This document shows positions 53,913-63,147 of a stretch of 64,000 nt of DNA, piece by piece. A program made the translations under genes and the position numbers. Location: NCBI RefSeq assembly GCF_001746295.1, contig NZ_MJAH01000001.1, forward strand, positions 57,192 through 121,191, read 5' to 3'. The DNA is from Streptomyces sp. LUP47B (GTDB lineage Bacteria; Actinomycetota; Actinomycetes; Streptomycetales; Streptomycetaceae). The notes under the pieces are model-generated. The model was not told where the DNA came from and made no database searches. It saw only the letters and a list, made by a program, of their open reading frames with translations. Every line of letters begins with the position of its first letter. The stretch's first letter is position 1.

Positions 53913-54761
53913 ATGACCACCGCGACGCTGCTCGACGGGAAGGCCGCGGCAGCCGAGACCAAACGTGAACTCGCCGAGCGGGTGAAGGCGCTGAAGAGCC
54001 GGGGCATCGCCCCCGGGCTGGGCACCATCCTGGTCGGCGACGACCCGGCCAGCCGCTCCTATGTCGGCGGCAAACACCGCGACTGCGCCCAGGTCGGCAT
54101 CGCGTCGATCCGGGTGGAGCTGCCCGCCACGGCGACTCACGCCGAGGTCGAGGCCGCCGTGCTCAAGCTCAACGCCGATCCGGCCTGCACCGGCTTCATC
54201 GTCCAGCTGCCGCTGCCGGCCCACATCGACACCCACGCCGTGCTGGAGCTCATCGACCCGGTCAAGGACGCCGACGGACTCCACCCCGCCAACCTGGGCC
54301 GACTCGTGCTGGGCATACCGGGGCCGCTGCCCTGCACCCCGCGCGGCATCATCGACCTGCTGCGGCGCAACCGCGTGCCCATCACCGGACAACAGTTCTG
54401 CGTCATCGGCTGCGGTATCACCGTGGGCCGCCCGCTCGGCCTGATGCTCACCCGCAGCACCGAGCACGCCACGGTGACCCTGTGCCACGAGGCCACCCAG
54501 GACACCGCGGCCCACACTCGCGTCGCCGACGTGGTGGTGGCCGCGGCCGGCGTGGCCCATCTGGTCAAGCCCGACTGGATCAAGCCCGGCGCCACCGTCC
54601 TGTCCGTGGGCATCACCCGGACCGTCGAGGGCATCCTCGGCGACGTCCACCCCGACGTCGACCAGGTCGCGGGCTCCCTCGCACCGCCGGTCGGCGGAGT
54701 GGGACCGATGACCCGTGCCATGCTGCTGACCAACATCGTCGAGGCGGCGGAGCTCGGCTGA
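53913..54761 (+). CDS. folD: Methylene-THF dehydrogenase/cyclohydrolase
   Basis: A 282-residue bifunctional enzyme. Family blocks: [20 protein letters not shown] (with the catalytic Lys), [40 protein letters not shown] and [20 protein letters not shown]. It oxidises 5,10-methylene-THF to 10-formyl-THF. ATG 53913 lies 26 bp after purU. Its presence in the cluster, beyond the housekeeping copy, implies a strong one-carbon flux from the substrate. Confidence 0.94.
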   Translation: MTTATLLDGKAAAAETKRELAERVKALKSRGIAPGLGTILVGDDPASRSYVGGKHRDCAQVGIASIRVELPATATHAEVEAAVLKLNADPACTGFIVQLPLPAHIDTHAVLELIDPVKDADGLHPANLGRLVLGIPGPLPCTPRGIIDLLRRNRVPITGQQFCVIGCGITVGRPLGLMLTRSTEHATVTLCHEATQDTAAHTRVADVVVAAAGVAHLVKPDWIKPGATVLSVGITRTVEGILGDVHPDVDQVAGSLAPPVGGVGPMTRAMLLTNIVEAAELG

Positions 54762-54770
54762 CCTCGCGTA

Positions 54771-54809
54771 GGCGGTGGGGGCTGGACCGCAAGGCCCTGC
54801 CCCCACGCC
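54771..54809. terminator. Hairpin between convergent operons
   Basis: GGCGGTGGGGGC can pair with GCCCCCACGCC (one bulged base) between the folD stop and the end of the minus-strand unknown gene. It is well placed to stop transcription from both sides. Confidence 0.6.
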
Positions 54810-54840
54810 GTTGCGTGCGGCTGGAGAGCCTCACGCACGC

Positions 54841-55746
54841 CTACACGCGACCGGAGTAGTCGGTGTAACACTCCACCGGGTCCCCCTCGTAGCTCCACGG
54901 CCAAGGCATCACCAGTCCGCCGACCGCCGAGAAGACCGGGCCGGCACCGCCGCTGCGGCCCGCCCGGATCAGGGCGTAGGCGAGCATTCCCAGGTCCGCG
55001 ACGGCGGCCGCGTGACGCAGGTGACCAGGTTGCGGCCAGTGGGCCATGCCCTGGTCCAGCAGCCGTGCGGTGTGCGGCTGCGACCAGTACTGGCTCACGC
55101 CCAGCGCCTGGATTCCTCCGCTGCTCCTTTCGCGGTGGTGCTGGCGCACAGCCGCGGTCAGGGGCAGGCATGCCGTCGGCGCGTCCCACGGCATGACCGC
55201 GATGGCGTCGTCGAGAAAGTCCCGCAGCGCGGCCTGGCTGCCCTGCTCCTCCGGGGAGAGGTAGCCCAGGATCTGCAGGTGCGCCTCCCGGTGCCATGGA
55301 TCACGCGCGTGTATCTCGTGCCAGACGAACGAGAGTTCGGAGCTCGGCCGCTTCAGAAGCCGCAGCGCCGCCAGCGCACCCACCCACGGGGTCGGATCGG
55401 CCGGGCGGGCATCGGCGGCGACGCGGCAGAGCGCCATGGCTCCACGCGGATCGGTCGCCAGTTCAGCCCAGGTGGCCAGCAGCAGGGCATCCGGGTCGCG
55501 GGGCCGGCGTTCGCGCCAGCCCCGGGCCAGCGCGGGTGCGGCCTGCGCGAGGACGCCGACACGGTGGCAGCGGCGGTCCCAGTCGTCACCGGTGGCCCGC
55601 AGGAGCCGCTCCACCTGGGCGATGGCGAGGTCCTGCGGTCCGGGGCCGCGGGCGGCGGTGATGCCTTTCAGTACCCGGCCCAGCACAACGTCGTCGAGTT
55701 CGGGGGCGAGGCGGGGGGCCTGTCGTTTGTGGCCGAAGAGAGCCAT
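54841..55746 (-). CDS. Unknown helical protein, family member C
   Basis: A 301-residue divergent paralogue of the 4651 and 5808 genes. Shared blocks: PTPWVGALAALRLLK, IHARDPWHREAHLQILGYLS, LGMLAYALIRAGRSGGAGPV and a final VMPWPWSYEGDPVE. It begins 7 bp after the stop of the PuuD-like gene, so it belongs to the same operon. Association of this family with amine genes in two places of the window supports a real functional link. No catalytic residues are evident. Confidence 0.78.
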   Translation of the reverse strand: MALFGHKRQAPRLAPELDDVVLGRVLKGITAARGPGPQDLAIAQVERLLRATGDDWDRRCHRVGVLAQAAPALARGWRERRPRDPDALLLATWAELATDPRGAMALCRVAADARPADPTPWVGALAALRLLKRPSSELSFVWHEIHARDPWHREAHLQILGYLSPEEQGSQAALRDFLDDAIAVMPWDAPTACLPLTAAVRQHHRERSSGGIQALGVSQYWSQPHTARLLDQGMAHWPQPGHLRHAAAVADLGMLAYALIRAGRSGGAGPVFSAVGGLVMPWPWSYEGDPVECYTDYSGRV

Positions 55747-55753
55747 GTCTTTT

Positions 55754-56476
55754 TCAGTGTCTGTTGTGGGCGGCCTGGACCAGCGCGTCGAACAGGCCTT
55801 GCTGGGCCGGGTCCTGGTCCGCGGTGTCCTCGGGGTGCCACTGCACTGCCGTGAACCACCCCGGGTGTCCAGGCAGTTCGAGCCCCTCCACCGTGCCGTC
55901 GGCGGCCCGCGCGGTGACCTTGAGCCCGGCTCCGACGCGGTCGACGCGCTGGTGGTGGTAGCAGGAGGCCTCCGTCTTCTCGGCGCCGGTGGCCCGTTCG
56001 AGCAGGGTGCCTCGCTGGATCGCGACCGGGTGCACGATGTGCCGGTGTTCGCGGTCCGCGCCGCCCATGTCCTGTTCCAGGCTGCCGCCGAGGGCGACGT
56101 TCACCACCTGCAGCCCACGGCAGATCGCGAGCATGGGCAGGACCGAGTCCAGGGCCCGCCGGGCGACTTCGAGGTCGAACACGTCCTGGAGGTCGTCGAC
56201 GTCGTAGACGCTGCCATGGGTGTCGGCGGCTCCGTAGCGGTGCGGGGCCAGGTCTCCGCCGCCCGGGAGCAACACGCCGTCGAAGCGGGCGAGCCGCTCG
56301 GCCACGTCGGCTCCGGCCGGGTCGGCGGGGTGGATGCTCACCGGCTCGCCCCCGGCCCGCCACACGGCCTCGACCAGTGCGCGGGCGTTCACCTCGGCGG
56401 CGTAGCGCAGCGCGGACGTGGTGGCGGCGAACCGGGCCGGAATCGCGATCAGGGGGCGCGTGTGCGTACGGGTCAC
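55754..56476 (-). CDS. Gamma-glutamyl-GABA hydrolase-like (PuuD-type) amidotransferase
   Basis: A 240-residue class I glutamine-amidotransferase-fold hydrolase. The nucleophile lies in AICRGLQVVNVALGG, the His in FTAVQWHPEDT, and the start region VLLPGGGDLAPHRYG is typical of the peptidase C26 family. In the Puu pathway the enzyme frees a gamma-glutamyl group from an amino acid. The GTG at 56476 overlaps the aldehyde dehydrogenase stop (GTGA), so the two act in sequence: aldehyde oxidation, then removal of glutamate. Confidence 0.87.
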   Translation of the reverse strand: MTRTHTRPLIAIPARFAATTSALRYAAEVNARALVEAVWRAGGEPVSIHPADPAGADVAERLARFDGVLLPGGGDLAPHRYGAADTHGSVYDVDDLQDVFDLEVARRALDSVLPMLAICRGLQVVNVALGGSLEQDMGGADREHRHIVHPVAIQRGTLLERATGAEKTEASCYHHQRVDRVGAGLKVTARAADGTVEGLELPGHPGWFTAVQWHPEDTADQDPAQQGLFDALVQAAHNRH

Positions 56477-57963
56477 AGCTGGATCCAGGTGGTCTTCAGC
56501 TCGGTGTACTTCTCCATGGCGTGCGCGGACTTGTCGCGGCCGTTGCCCGACTGCTTCATGCCGCCGAAGGGGACGGTCAGGTCGCCCTCCTCGTAGCAGT
56601 TGACCCAGACCGTGCCGGCCTTCAGTGCGCGGGAGACCTTGTGGGCGGTGGACAGGTCGGAGGTCCACAGCCCCGCGGCGAGGCCGTACTCGGTGGCGTT
56701 GGCCAGCCGTACCGCCTCGTCCACGTCGTCGAAGGCGAGGACGGACAGGACGGGGCCGAAGATCTCTTCGCGGGCCAGCCGCATGCCGGGGTCGACCCGG
56801 TCGAACACGGTGGGCCGCAGGTAGCTGCCGCCGGTCTCGGCCAGGGCCCGGCCCCCGCCCACACGCAGCCTGGCACCCTCGTCCAGGCCGGAGGCGACAT
56901 GCTCCAGGACCCTGCCGAGGTGGCTGTCGCCGACCAGTGCGCCCATCTCGGTGGCCGGATCGAGCGGGTCGCCCACCCGCAGCTCGCGCGCCCTCGCCAC
57001 GACGGCCTCCGTGACCTGTTCGGCGATGGACGAGTGGACCAGCAGCCGGGAGGGCGCAGTGCACATCTCACCCTGGTTGAAGAAGATGCCCCAGGCCGCG
57101 GTTGCCGCCGCCTTCTCCAGGTCAGGGGCGTCGGGCAGCACGATGTTCGGTGACTTGCCGCCGAGTTCGAGCCAGACGCGCTTGAGGTTGGAGTCGGCGG
57201 CGTAGCGCAGGAAGTGGCGGCCGACCGCGGTGGAGCCGGTGAACGCCAGTACGTCGACGTCGGGGTGGAGGCCGAGCGCCCGCCCGGCCACCGGCCCGTC
57301 ACCGGTGACGACGTTGAGGACGCCCGGCGGCAGTCCGGCGTCGGTGGCGACGCGGCCGAGCAGGAGGGCGGACAGCGGAGAGGACTCCGACGGCTTCAGG
57401 ACGACCGTGCAGCCGGCGGCGAGCGCGGGAGCGACTTTCCAACTCGCCAACGTGAGCGGGAAGTTCCACGGCACGACGGCGCCGACGACACCTGTCGGCT
57501 CCCGGGTGACCAGGGCGAGCGAGTCCGGTGCGGTGTGGGGAGACTCGTCGGTGAGTTTGTCGGCGAGCTGCCCGTACCAGCGGAAGGTGTTGATTGCGGC
57601 GCGCAGCTCGATGGCGTACGCGTCCGTGATCGGTTTGCCCATCTCCAGGCTCACGGTCAGTGCCAGTTCCTCGCGCCGCTCTTCCAGCAGTTCAGCGATC
57701 CGCAGCAGAACCCGGCCGCGCTCGGCGGGCGCCAGGTGCGGCCACGGCCCTGTGTCGAAGGCGCGGCGCGCCGCCGCGACGGCGAGATCGACCTCTGCCT
57801 CCCGCGCGTCGGCGACCCGGACCAGGGTCTGGCCGTCGCGAGGGGAGATCACGGCGAACGATGCACCGTCACCGGCTTCGTCCTTGCCGTCGATGTGGTG
57901 CTGCGTGGGCAGGCCGAGTTCCTTGGCGCGGCGCAGCAGTTCTTCATGGGTGGCGTTCAGCAC
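56473..57963 (-). CDS. NAD(P)-dependent aldehyde dehydrogenase (PuuC-like)
   Basis: A 496-residue ALDH. The general-base Glu is in RVWLELGGKSPNIVL, the catalytic Cys in FFNQGEMCTAPSRLL, and VVPWNFPLTLASWKVAPALA is the cofactor loop. GTG 57963 has GGAGATGGAG upstream. Context suggests gamma-glutamyl-aminoaldehyde or a similar aldehyde as substrate. It is coupled to the hydrolase downstream and follows the permease by 116 bp. Confidence 0.92.
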   Translation of the reverse strand: MLNATHEELLRRAKELGLPTQHHIDGKDEAGDGASFAVISPRDGQTLVRVADAREAEVDLAVAAARRAFDTGPWPHLAPAERGRVLLRIAELLEERREELALTVSLEMGKPITDAYAIELRAAINTFRWYGQLADKLTDESPHTAPDSLALVTREPTGVVGAVVPWNFPLTLASWKVAPALAAGCTVVLKPSESSPLSALLLGRVATDAGLPPGVLNVVTGDGPVAGRALGLHPDVDVLAFTGSTAVGRHFLRYAADSNLKRVWLELGGKSPNIVLPDAPDLEKAAATAAWGIFFNQGEMCTAPSRLLVHSSIAEQVTEAVVARARELRVGDPLDPATEMGALVGDSHLGRVLEHVASGLDEGARLRVGGGRALAETGGSYLRPTVFDRVDPGMRLAREEIFGPVLSVLAFDDVDEAVRLANATEYGLAAGLWTSDLSTAHKVSRALKAGTVWVNCYEEGDLTVPFGGMKQSGNGRDKSAHAMEKYTELKTTWIQL

Positions 57964-58079
57964 GCGTTCTCCATCTCCGTTTCATCCACGTCATTCGATG
58001 ACAGACGACTCACGTGTTCGACAAAGGCCCGATACGGCCGGGGCGCGGGCTCCGGCCGTATCGGTGAGGATCGCGGTGT

Positions 58080-59537
58080 TCAGTCGCTGGTCTCTGCCCT
58101 GGGCCGCGTCAGCCTGGCGGCGACGACGCCGAGGATCAGCACCACCGGAACGGTGGCCTGGAGCCATATGGCCGTGGTCCGGTCGCCGCCGATGAGCGTC
58201 GTGAAGTTGGCGATGATGAGCCAGATGGCACCCGCGATGCCGAGCGCGCCCAGTACGGGGGCGATCAGGGTGTTCCAGAGGCGGGTGTCGGCGCCGGAGC
58301 GGCGGAAGTACACGATGACCGAGACCGAGGTCAGGAAGTACAGCAGCATGATGCCCAGGACCGCGACTCCGCTGAACCAGGAGAAGAGGGTCAGCACCGG
58401 GTCCTTGCCCAGGACCGCGAAGGGCACCACGAGCAGCACCGCGATCACGGTCTGCACGGTGCCCGCCACCCAGGGCGAGTGACGCCGGTTGATGGCGGTC
58501 AGGCCCTGCGGCAGGAGCCCTTCACGGCCGAGAGAGAACAGGTAGCGGTTGGCGGAGTTGTGGAAGGCCAGGAGGCCGGCGAACAGGGACGTGGCCAGCA
58601 GGATCGGCAGCACGTCGTTGACCCAGCCGCCGAACTGGGCGGCGATCGGCGCGAAGACGAAGGCCGCGGCGTCACCGCTCTCCAGGGCCTTGCCCGCCTC
58701 GGCCGTGGCCTGGGACGCACCGTGCGCGGAGATGAGCATCCACGAGGTGAAGGCGAAGAAGCCGGTGATCACCACGACGGACAGGTAGGTGGCCCGGGGA
58801 ACGGTCTTGCGAGGTTCACGGGCCTCCTCGCCGTAGATGGCGGTGGCCTCGAAGCCGAACATCGACGCCACGGCGAACATGAGCGCCACGCCGGGAGCAC
58901 CCTGGAGCGCGACGGACGGCGAGAAGCTGTCCGTGAGGCCGAGCCCCTCCGGGCCGCCGCCCTGGAAGAGCGTCACGAGGGCGAAGACGATCAGGACGCT
59001 GAACTCCGCCAGCACGAAGACAGCGAGGATCTTCGCGCCCATCTCGATGCCCGAGGCGCCGAGCACCTGGACGATCACCATGGTGACCAGGGCCCAGACC
59101 CACCACGCCACGTGGGCTCCGGTGTGGTGCTCGACAAGGCCGCTCATGATGCTTCCGTACAGCCCGTACATGCAGGCCTGCACGGCACAGTAGGAGAAGA
59201 GCGCGACCGCGGCGCTGCCGGAGCCGGCCGAGCGGCCGAGTCCCTTGCCGATGTAGGTGTAGAAGGCGCCGGCGTCCACGACGTGGCGGCCCATGGCCAC
59301 GAAGCCGACCGAGAACAGCAGGACGATGACGCCGGCCGCGAGATAGGCGGCCGGAGCGCCTGCACCATTGCCGATGGCGATGGCGATCGGCACAGCGCCG
59401 GCGATGCCGGTCAGTGGCGCCTGGGCGGAGAGAACGAAGAAGAGGATGCCGAGGACACCGAGAGAGTTGGGCTTGAGTCTGCCTGCCATGGATGCATCAT
59501 CAGCAGTCTGCGTGACGACCGCGGTCTGACTGTCCAC
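58080..59537 (-). CDS. APC-superfamily amino-acid/amine permease
   Basis: A 485-residue protein with twelve hydrophobic segments. It begins with a polar tail, then LGVLGILFFVLSAQAPLTGI (helix 1) and the consensus-like EAREPRKTVPRATYLSVVVI after helix 6. GTG 59537 has AGGTGA upstream. It resembles PuuP-like and related APC carriers more than the ACT-type permease at 6992. It likely imports the amine degraded by this cluster. Confidence 0.88.
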   Translation of the reverse strand: MDSQTAVVTQTADDASMAGRLKPNSLGVLGILFFVLSAQAPLTGIAGAVPIAIAIGNGAGAPAAYLAAGVIVLLFSVGFVAMGRHVVDAGAFYTYIGKGLGRSAGSGSAAVALFSYCAVQACMYGLYGSIMSGLVEHHTGAHVAWWVWALVTMVIVQVLGASGIEMGAKILAVFVLAEFSVLIVFALVTLFQGGGPEGLGLTDSFSPSVALQGAPGVALMFAVASMFGFEATAIYGEEAREPRKTVPRATYLSVVVITGFFAFTSWMLISAHGASQATAEAGKALESGDAAAFVFAPIAAQFGGWVNDVLPILLATSLFAGLLAFHNSANRYLFSLGREGLLPQGLTAINRRHSPWVAGTVQTVIAVLLVVPFAVLGKDPVLTLFSWFSGVAVLGIMLLYFLTSVSVIVYFRRSGADTRLWNTLIAPVLGALGIAGAIWLIIANFTTLIGGDRTTAIWLQATVPVVLILGVVAARLTRPRAETSD

Positions 59538-59574
59538 TCGAATCACCTGCCGGGGACGGGGAAGGGCGGAGTTT

Positions 59575-59588
59575 GTTTTGGGCCAAAC
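59575..59588 (-). promoter_or_regulatory. Imperfect palindrome upstream of the permease
   Basis: GTTTTGGGCCAAAC forms a near-palindrome in the 170 bp between the flavin oxidoreductase stop and the permease start. It could be an operator for a local promoter. It does not match the TATCC-N4-GGATA element. Confidence 0.3.
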
Positions 59589-59706
59589 GAGTTGCCCCAT
59601 GGTGGGCCGGAACTATCCGTTTGACAAGGGGTGTGGGGAGATCCTTTGCGCGGCGGCGGAGTTCTTACACGGTGGAAACCGGGGGACTCGCGGCACGTGC
59701 GACGGA

Positions 59707-60654
59707 TTACGCGGTCACCCTCTCCACGCGCCGCATGACGTCCCGGCAGAAGGTTCCGATGCCGTTGGGGTCGTCGATGAACTGGTTCGGCTTGATGCAG
59801 AAGGTGGTGAAGCCGAGCTCCAGCTGCTCGGGAATGGAGGCAAGGGCGGTGCCGAGGTCGGCCGGTGAGCGGTCGTCGGGGAACACGGCCTGGGTGCCGC
59901 CGATCATCTCCAGGTCGGCGATGTCGCGTCCTGCTCCGGCCATGGCGTCCCCGAGCTGCCGCATGTCTTCGGGTGTGGGCCGTCCGAGCGGGTGGAAGCC
60001 GTGCCCGTACCGCACCAGCCGCCGCAGCAGCGGGCCGTGCATGCCCTGTCCTCCGAACCACAGCCGCGGGCCGTCAGGACGGTACGCCTTGGGCTCGAAG
60101 TAGACGTCCTGGAAGGGATAGTGCTCGCCGTCGTGGGAGACCGGGGACGGTCCCCAGGCCTTCGCCCAGATCTGAAGGTGCTCGTCCAGCAGCCGCCCGC
60201 GCTTTCCGAACGGCACGCCCAGGGCCGCGTACTCGTCCCTGCTCCAGCTCACCGTGGGCTGCACCACGAGGCGGCCCTCGCTGAGCAGGTCCAGGGTGCC
60301 GAGTTCGCGGGTGAGCAGCAGGGGGTGGCGCAGCGGTGCGAGGACGGCCGCGGCGGCCAGCCGGAGGCGGGAGGTGACGGAGGCGATGGAGGCGAGCAGG
60401 AGCAGGGAGTTCGGCCAGGGGGTGTAGGGGTCCTGGTTGCCCGGGAGGGCGTAGTCGCGGGGGTTTCCCATGACACCGGCGGCCCCGGCGTCCGGTCCGA
60501 GCACGATGTGTTCGCTGACCATGACCGCGTCGAAGCCGGCGTCCTCGGCCTCGCGGGCCCACCGTACGGCGGTGGGCAGGTCCGCCCGGCCGCCGGTCAG
60601 CGTCCAGTTCTCGCTCAGGACGAGCAGCATGCGGGGAGGGGTGGGTGCGGGCAC
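59707..60654 (-). CDS. LLM-class flavin/F420-dependent oxidoreductase
   Basis: A 315-residue luciferase-like protein. Motifs: AREAEDAGFDAVMVSEHIVL, LASIASVTSRLRLAAAAVLA, PLLLTRELGTLDLLSEGRLV and RLWFGGQGMHGPLLRRLVRY. The fold binds FMN or F420. It may oxidise an intermediate or act as a flavin monooxygenase. GTG 60654 has AAGGA upstream. It lies in line after ferredoxin and P450. Confidence 0.85.
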   Translation of the reverse strand: MPAPTPPRMLLVLSENWTLTGGRADLPTAVRWAREAEDAGFDAVMVSEHIVLGPDAGAAGVMGNPRDYALPGNQDPYTPWPNSLLLLASIASVTSRLRLAAAAVLAPLRHPLLLTRELGTLDLLSEGRLVVQPTVSWSRDEYAALGVPFGKRGRLLDEHLQIWAKAWGPSPVSHDGEHYPFQDVYFEPKAYRPDGPRLWFGGQGMHGPLLRRLVRYGHGFHPLGRPTPEDMRQLGDAMAGAGRDIADLEMIGGTQAVFPDDRSPADLGTALASIPEQLELGFTTFCIKPNQFIDDPNGIGTFCRDVMRRVERVTA

Positions 60655-60818
60655 GGGGGGATGTCCTTCACTCGCGGGGATTGCGTCGAGGCTGCGTGCG
60701 GCTGGATGACGGCAAAGATGCCCGCCGCGTACTCCTGTGGCGGGCCCACGGCCGGACCGCTGTCGCCGGGGCCGTTCTCCGGTGGCCCGGCGCCATCGGT
60801 GACATGCCGCGTTTCCGT

Positions 60819-61031
60819 CTACTCGTGCACCGTGATGGCCTGGAGCGGACATACCTCGGCGGCCTCGTGCAGTTCCTCGGCGCTGTCCTCGTCCACGTCG
60901 GCCACGTAGACGTCGGTCGCCCTCGACCGCAGGGACAGGCGTCCGTCGTCGTCCAGCGCGAACAGGCCGGGGGCCGCGTACACGCACTGGCCGTGGTCCT
61001 GGCACTTCTTGAGGTCGACTTCGACCTTCAT
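60819..61031 (-). CDS. 3Fe-4S type ferredoxin
   Basis: A 70-residue ferredoxin with the cluster ligands in KKCQDHGQCVYAAP and EVCPLQAITV, so three Cys and His at the usual second position, as in P450 partners of Streptomyces. It sits 41 bp after the P450 stop, clearly as its electron donor. No reductase is encoded nearby. Confidence 0.92.
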   Translation of the reverse strand: MKVEVDLKKCQDHGQCVYAAPGLFALDDDGRLSLRSRATDVYVADVDEDSAEELHEAAEVCPLQAITVHE

Positions 61032-61072
61032 GACGGCTCCTGTCTCTCTCGGTTCTCGGAGGGGTCGGGGGA

Positions 61073-62269
61073 TCAGAGGAAACGGACGGGGAGGCGGGTG
61101 ATCGTGCGCAGGAACTCGGTGTGGGCGTAGGCGGGTTCACCGGCCAGCTCGACACCGGAGAAACGGTTGACGATCGAGCTGAAGACGATGTCGGCCTCGG
61201 CGCGGGCCAGGATCTGGCCGGCGCAGCCGTGCATGCCGGAGCCGAAGGCCAGGTGCTGGCCGGCGGCGACCGGCCGGGTGTGGTCGAAGGTGTCGGGGTC
61301 GGCGAAGACCTCCGGGTCGCGGTTGGCCGAGGCGATGAGCAGGGCCAGCGCCTCTCCGGCCGGTACCGTGGTGTCGCCGATGGCCGTGTCCTGCGTGGTC
61401 AGGCGCACCACCATCGACTCGGGCGTGTCGATCCGCAGGATCTCGTTGATGATGCCCGGCCGTGCCTCCGGCTCGTCCCGGTAGGCGGTGAACAGCCCGG
61501 GCTGCTGCGTCATCAGCCAGATGCCGTGGTTGATCAGGTGCTTGACGTCGAGGTGGCCCACGGCGAAGAACAGCAGGATGGTGTAGACGACCTCCTCCTC
61601 GGTCATCCTGCCCTCGTCCTGCGCGGCGATGAAGGCGTCGATCAGGCCCTCGCCGGGATGGGCTCGTTTGTCGGCCACGAGCCGGCGGATGTGCTCGGCG
61701 TACCAGGCGAACGCCTCCGTGGTGGCGCGGGCCTCGTCGTCGTTGCAGCCGGGGCCGAGGCTCAGCCCGATCTCGTAGGTCTTGCGCTGGATGGTGTCCA
61801 TCTCGGTCGGCTCGATGCCGAAGATGTGACAGGTGGTGTCGAAGGTGCACTTCAGGGAGAGGCCGTCGGCCGCGTCCAGGGTGCCGTCGCCCTTCTCCAC
61901 CTCGTCGAACACAGCCTCCACGGCGGCACGCATCACCTTGGACCACTCCTCGACCGCCTTGGGTGTGAACCAGCGGTTGGTGATCCGCCGCAGCCTCGTG
62001 TGGTCGGGGGCGTCCTTGCCGAGCATGGTGTGGTGGATCGGGGTGGCCGGCCCGAAGTCGAGCTGTTGCGCGCTCAGGGTGGGGTTGCGGATCAGCCGGG
62101 CGACGTCCTCGTAGCGGGAGACGACGTACAGGCCGACCGGATGCCTGTAGACAGGGTGCTCCTGCCGCAGCCGCGCGTAGTACGGGTACGGGTCCGCACG
62201 GAAGCCGGGGTCACGGAAGGGCAGCAGATCCTCGGTGGCGGACGCGGGTCCGGCCGTGGTGACGGTCAT
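61073..62269 (-). CDS. Cytochrome P450
   Basis: A 398-residue bacterial P450. ExxR is EILR (276-279). The haem loop AFGSGMHGCAG has Cys349. The I helix reads LLFFAVGHLDVKHL (231-245) and lacks the usual acid-Thr pair that helps activate oxygen; this is seen in some P450s with unusual chemistry. Together with the THF-linked demethylase it could carry out oxidative N- or O-demethylation. ATG 62269 has GAGGAG upstream. The promoter holds a perfect TATCC-N4-GGATA operator. Confidence 0.93.
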   Translation of the reverse strand: MTVTTAGPASATEDLLPFRDPGFRADPYPYYARLRQEHPVYRHPVGLYVVSRYEDVARLIRNPTLSAQQLDFGPATPIHHTMLGKDAPDHTRLRRITNRWFTPKAVEEWSKVMRAAVEAVFDEVEKGDGTLDAADGLSLKCTFDTTCHIFGIEPTEMDTIQRKTYEIGLSLGPGCNDDEARATTEAFAWYAEHIRRLVADKRAHPGEGLIDAFIAAQDEGRMTEEEVVYTILLFFAVGHLDVKHLINHGIWLMTQQPGLFTAYRDEPEARPGIINEILRIDTPESMVVRLTTQDTAIGDTTVPAGEALALLIASANRDPEVFADPDTFDHTRPVAAGQHLAFGSGMHGCAGQILARAEADIVFSSIVNRFSGVELAGEPAYAHTEFLRTITRLPVRFL

Positions 62270-62354
62270 GTCGTGACACTCCTCGTATCGGGCGCGAGGC
62301 GGAGGGAACTGGGGAGGAGAAGAGAGGGCGACCAGTGGGCCCTGCACCACCGAG

Positions 62355-62374
62355 AATTATCCACGCGGATAATT
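62355..62374. promoter_or_regulatory. TetR operator upstream of the P450 gene
   Basis: AATTATCCACGCGGATAATT is a perfect palindrome with an ACGC centre. It shares its core TATCC-N4-GGATA with the site at 51845. It lies about 85 bp upstream of the P450 start. Confidence 0.82.
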
Positions 62375-62426
62375 TCGTCAATGCTTCGCGCGCACGTAAT
62401 CAACTCTTTATGCCGCCGAAAACAGG

Positions 62427-62457
62427 CGAGTCCCCGTCGCTGGGCGACGGGGACTCG
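62427..62457 (-). terminator. Perfect 13-bp hairpin
   Basis: CGAGTCCCCGTCG pairs perfectly with CGACGGGGACTCG around CTGGG, 40 bp past the stop of the TetR gene at 62497. Confidence 0.82.
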
Positions 62458-62496
62458 TCCTGACCTGCCGTTATGGCAGGGGTTACGACATGGCGG

Positions 62497-63099
62497 CTAC
62501 TCTGCGCCTTCACGCTGCCGGGTCAGCAGTGACCGCAGCTCCTTCAGCGCGGCCTCGGTGACGTCCGGCTCGTCGAGGACCAGCTGGTGCAGTACGAGAC
62601 CCTCCAGAGCGGCGAAGACGAGCCGGGTCAGGGCAGGGCTGGTGCCGTCGGGCAGGCTGCGGGACAGCTCCCTCTCCGTGGCCTCGAAGTACTCCTCGTA
62701 CAGCGCGCGGATCTGCGGCAGCAGCTCGGGCCTGCGCCGGGACTCGAGCATGAGCTCGTACTGGAACATCTGCATGGCCGGCTCGCGGGTGACCATGTCC
62801 GCCAGTCCCGCCGCGAAGTCCGCGATGTCGCCCGTGCCGGGTTCCAGGGAGCTCGTGCGCGCGCTGGTGCGTACCGCGTGTTCGAGGGCTGCCTCGATCA
62901 GTGCGTCCCGCGAACCGAAGTGGTGCACCACGAGCCCGTGCGTGACACCCGCCTCCTCCGCGACGGCACGATAGGTGAGCTTCCGCAGCCCGCCCCGGGC
63001 CACCACGCGCACGGCCGCGTTGAGCAGGGCCTCACGGCCGGTCCCGTAGTCCACGCGCTTGCGGGGCCTGGCGGGGGGCTTCTCGGAGGAATCGCTCAT
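62497..63099 (-). CDS. TetR-family regulator (second of the flanking pair)
   Basis: A 200-residue close paralogue of the TetR at 51107. Matching HTH: LLNAAVRVVARGGLRKLTYR and AGVTHGLVVHHFGSRDALIE. C-terminal parts differ (LALRRPELLP-like region, RLVFAALEGLVLHQLV), so ligands may differ. The near-identical recognition helix suggests both read the TATCC-N4-GGATA site. It lies between the P450 promoter and the FAH-type gene. Confidence 0.88.
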   Translation of the reverse strand: MSDSSEKPPARPRKRVDYGTGREALLNAAVRVVARGGLRKLTYRAVAEEAGVTHGLVVHHFGSRDALIEAALEHAVRTSARTSSLEPGTGDIADFAAGLADMVTREPAMQMFQYELMLESRRRPELLPQIRALYEEYFEATERELSRSLPDGTSPALTRLVFAALEGLVLHQLVLDEPDVTEAALKELRSLLTRQREGAE

Positions 63100-63147
63100 G
63101 GACGCGACCCTACCCGCGCGTCGGGACCGGCAGACCGCCCAGGGGCG

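Noticed and set aside
53643..54806. 387-codon open frame opposite purU/folD
   Set aside because: FolD and PurU are unambiguous on the plus strand; this frame has no recognisable domain.
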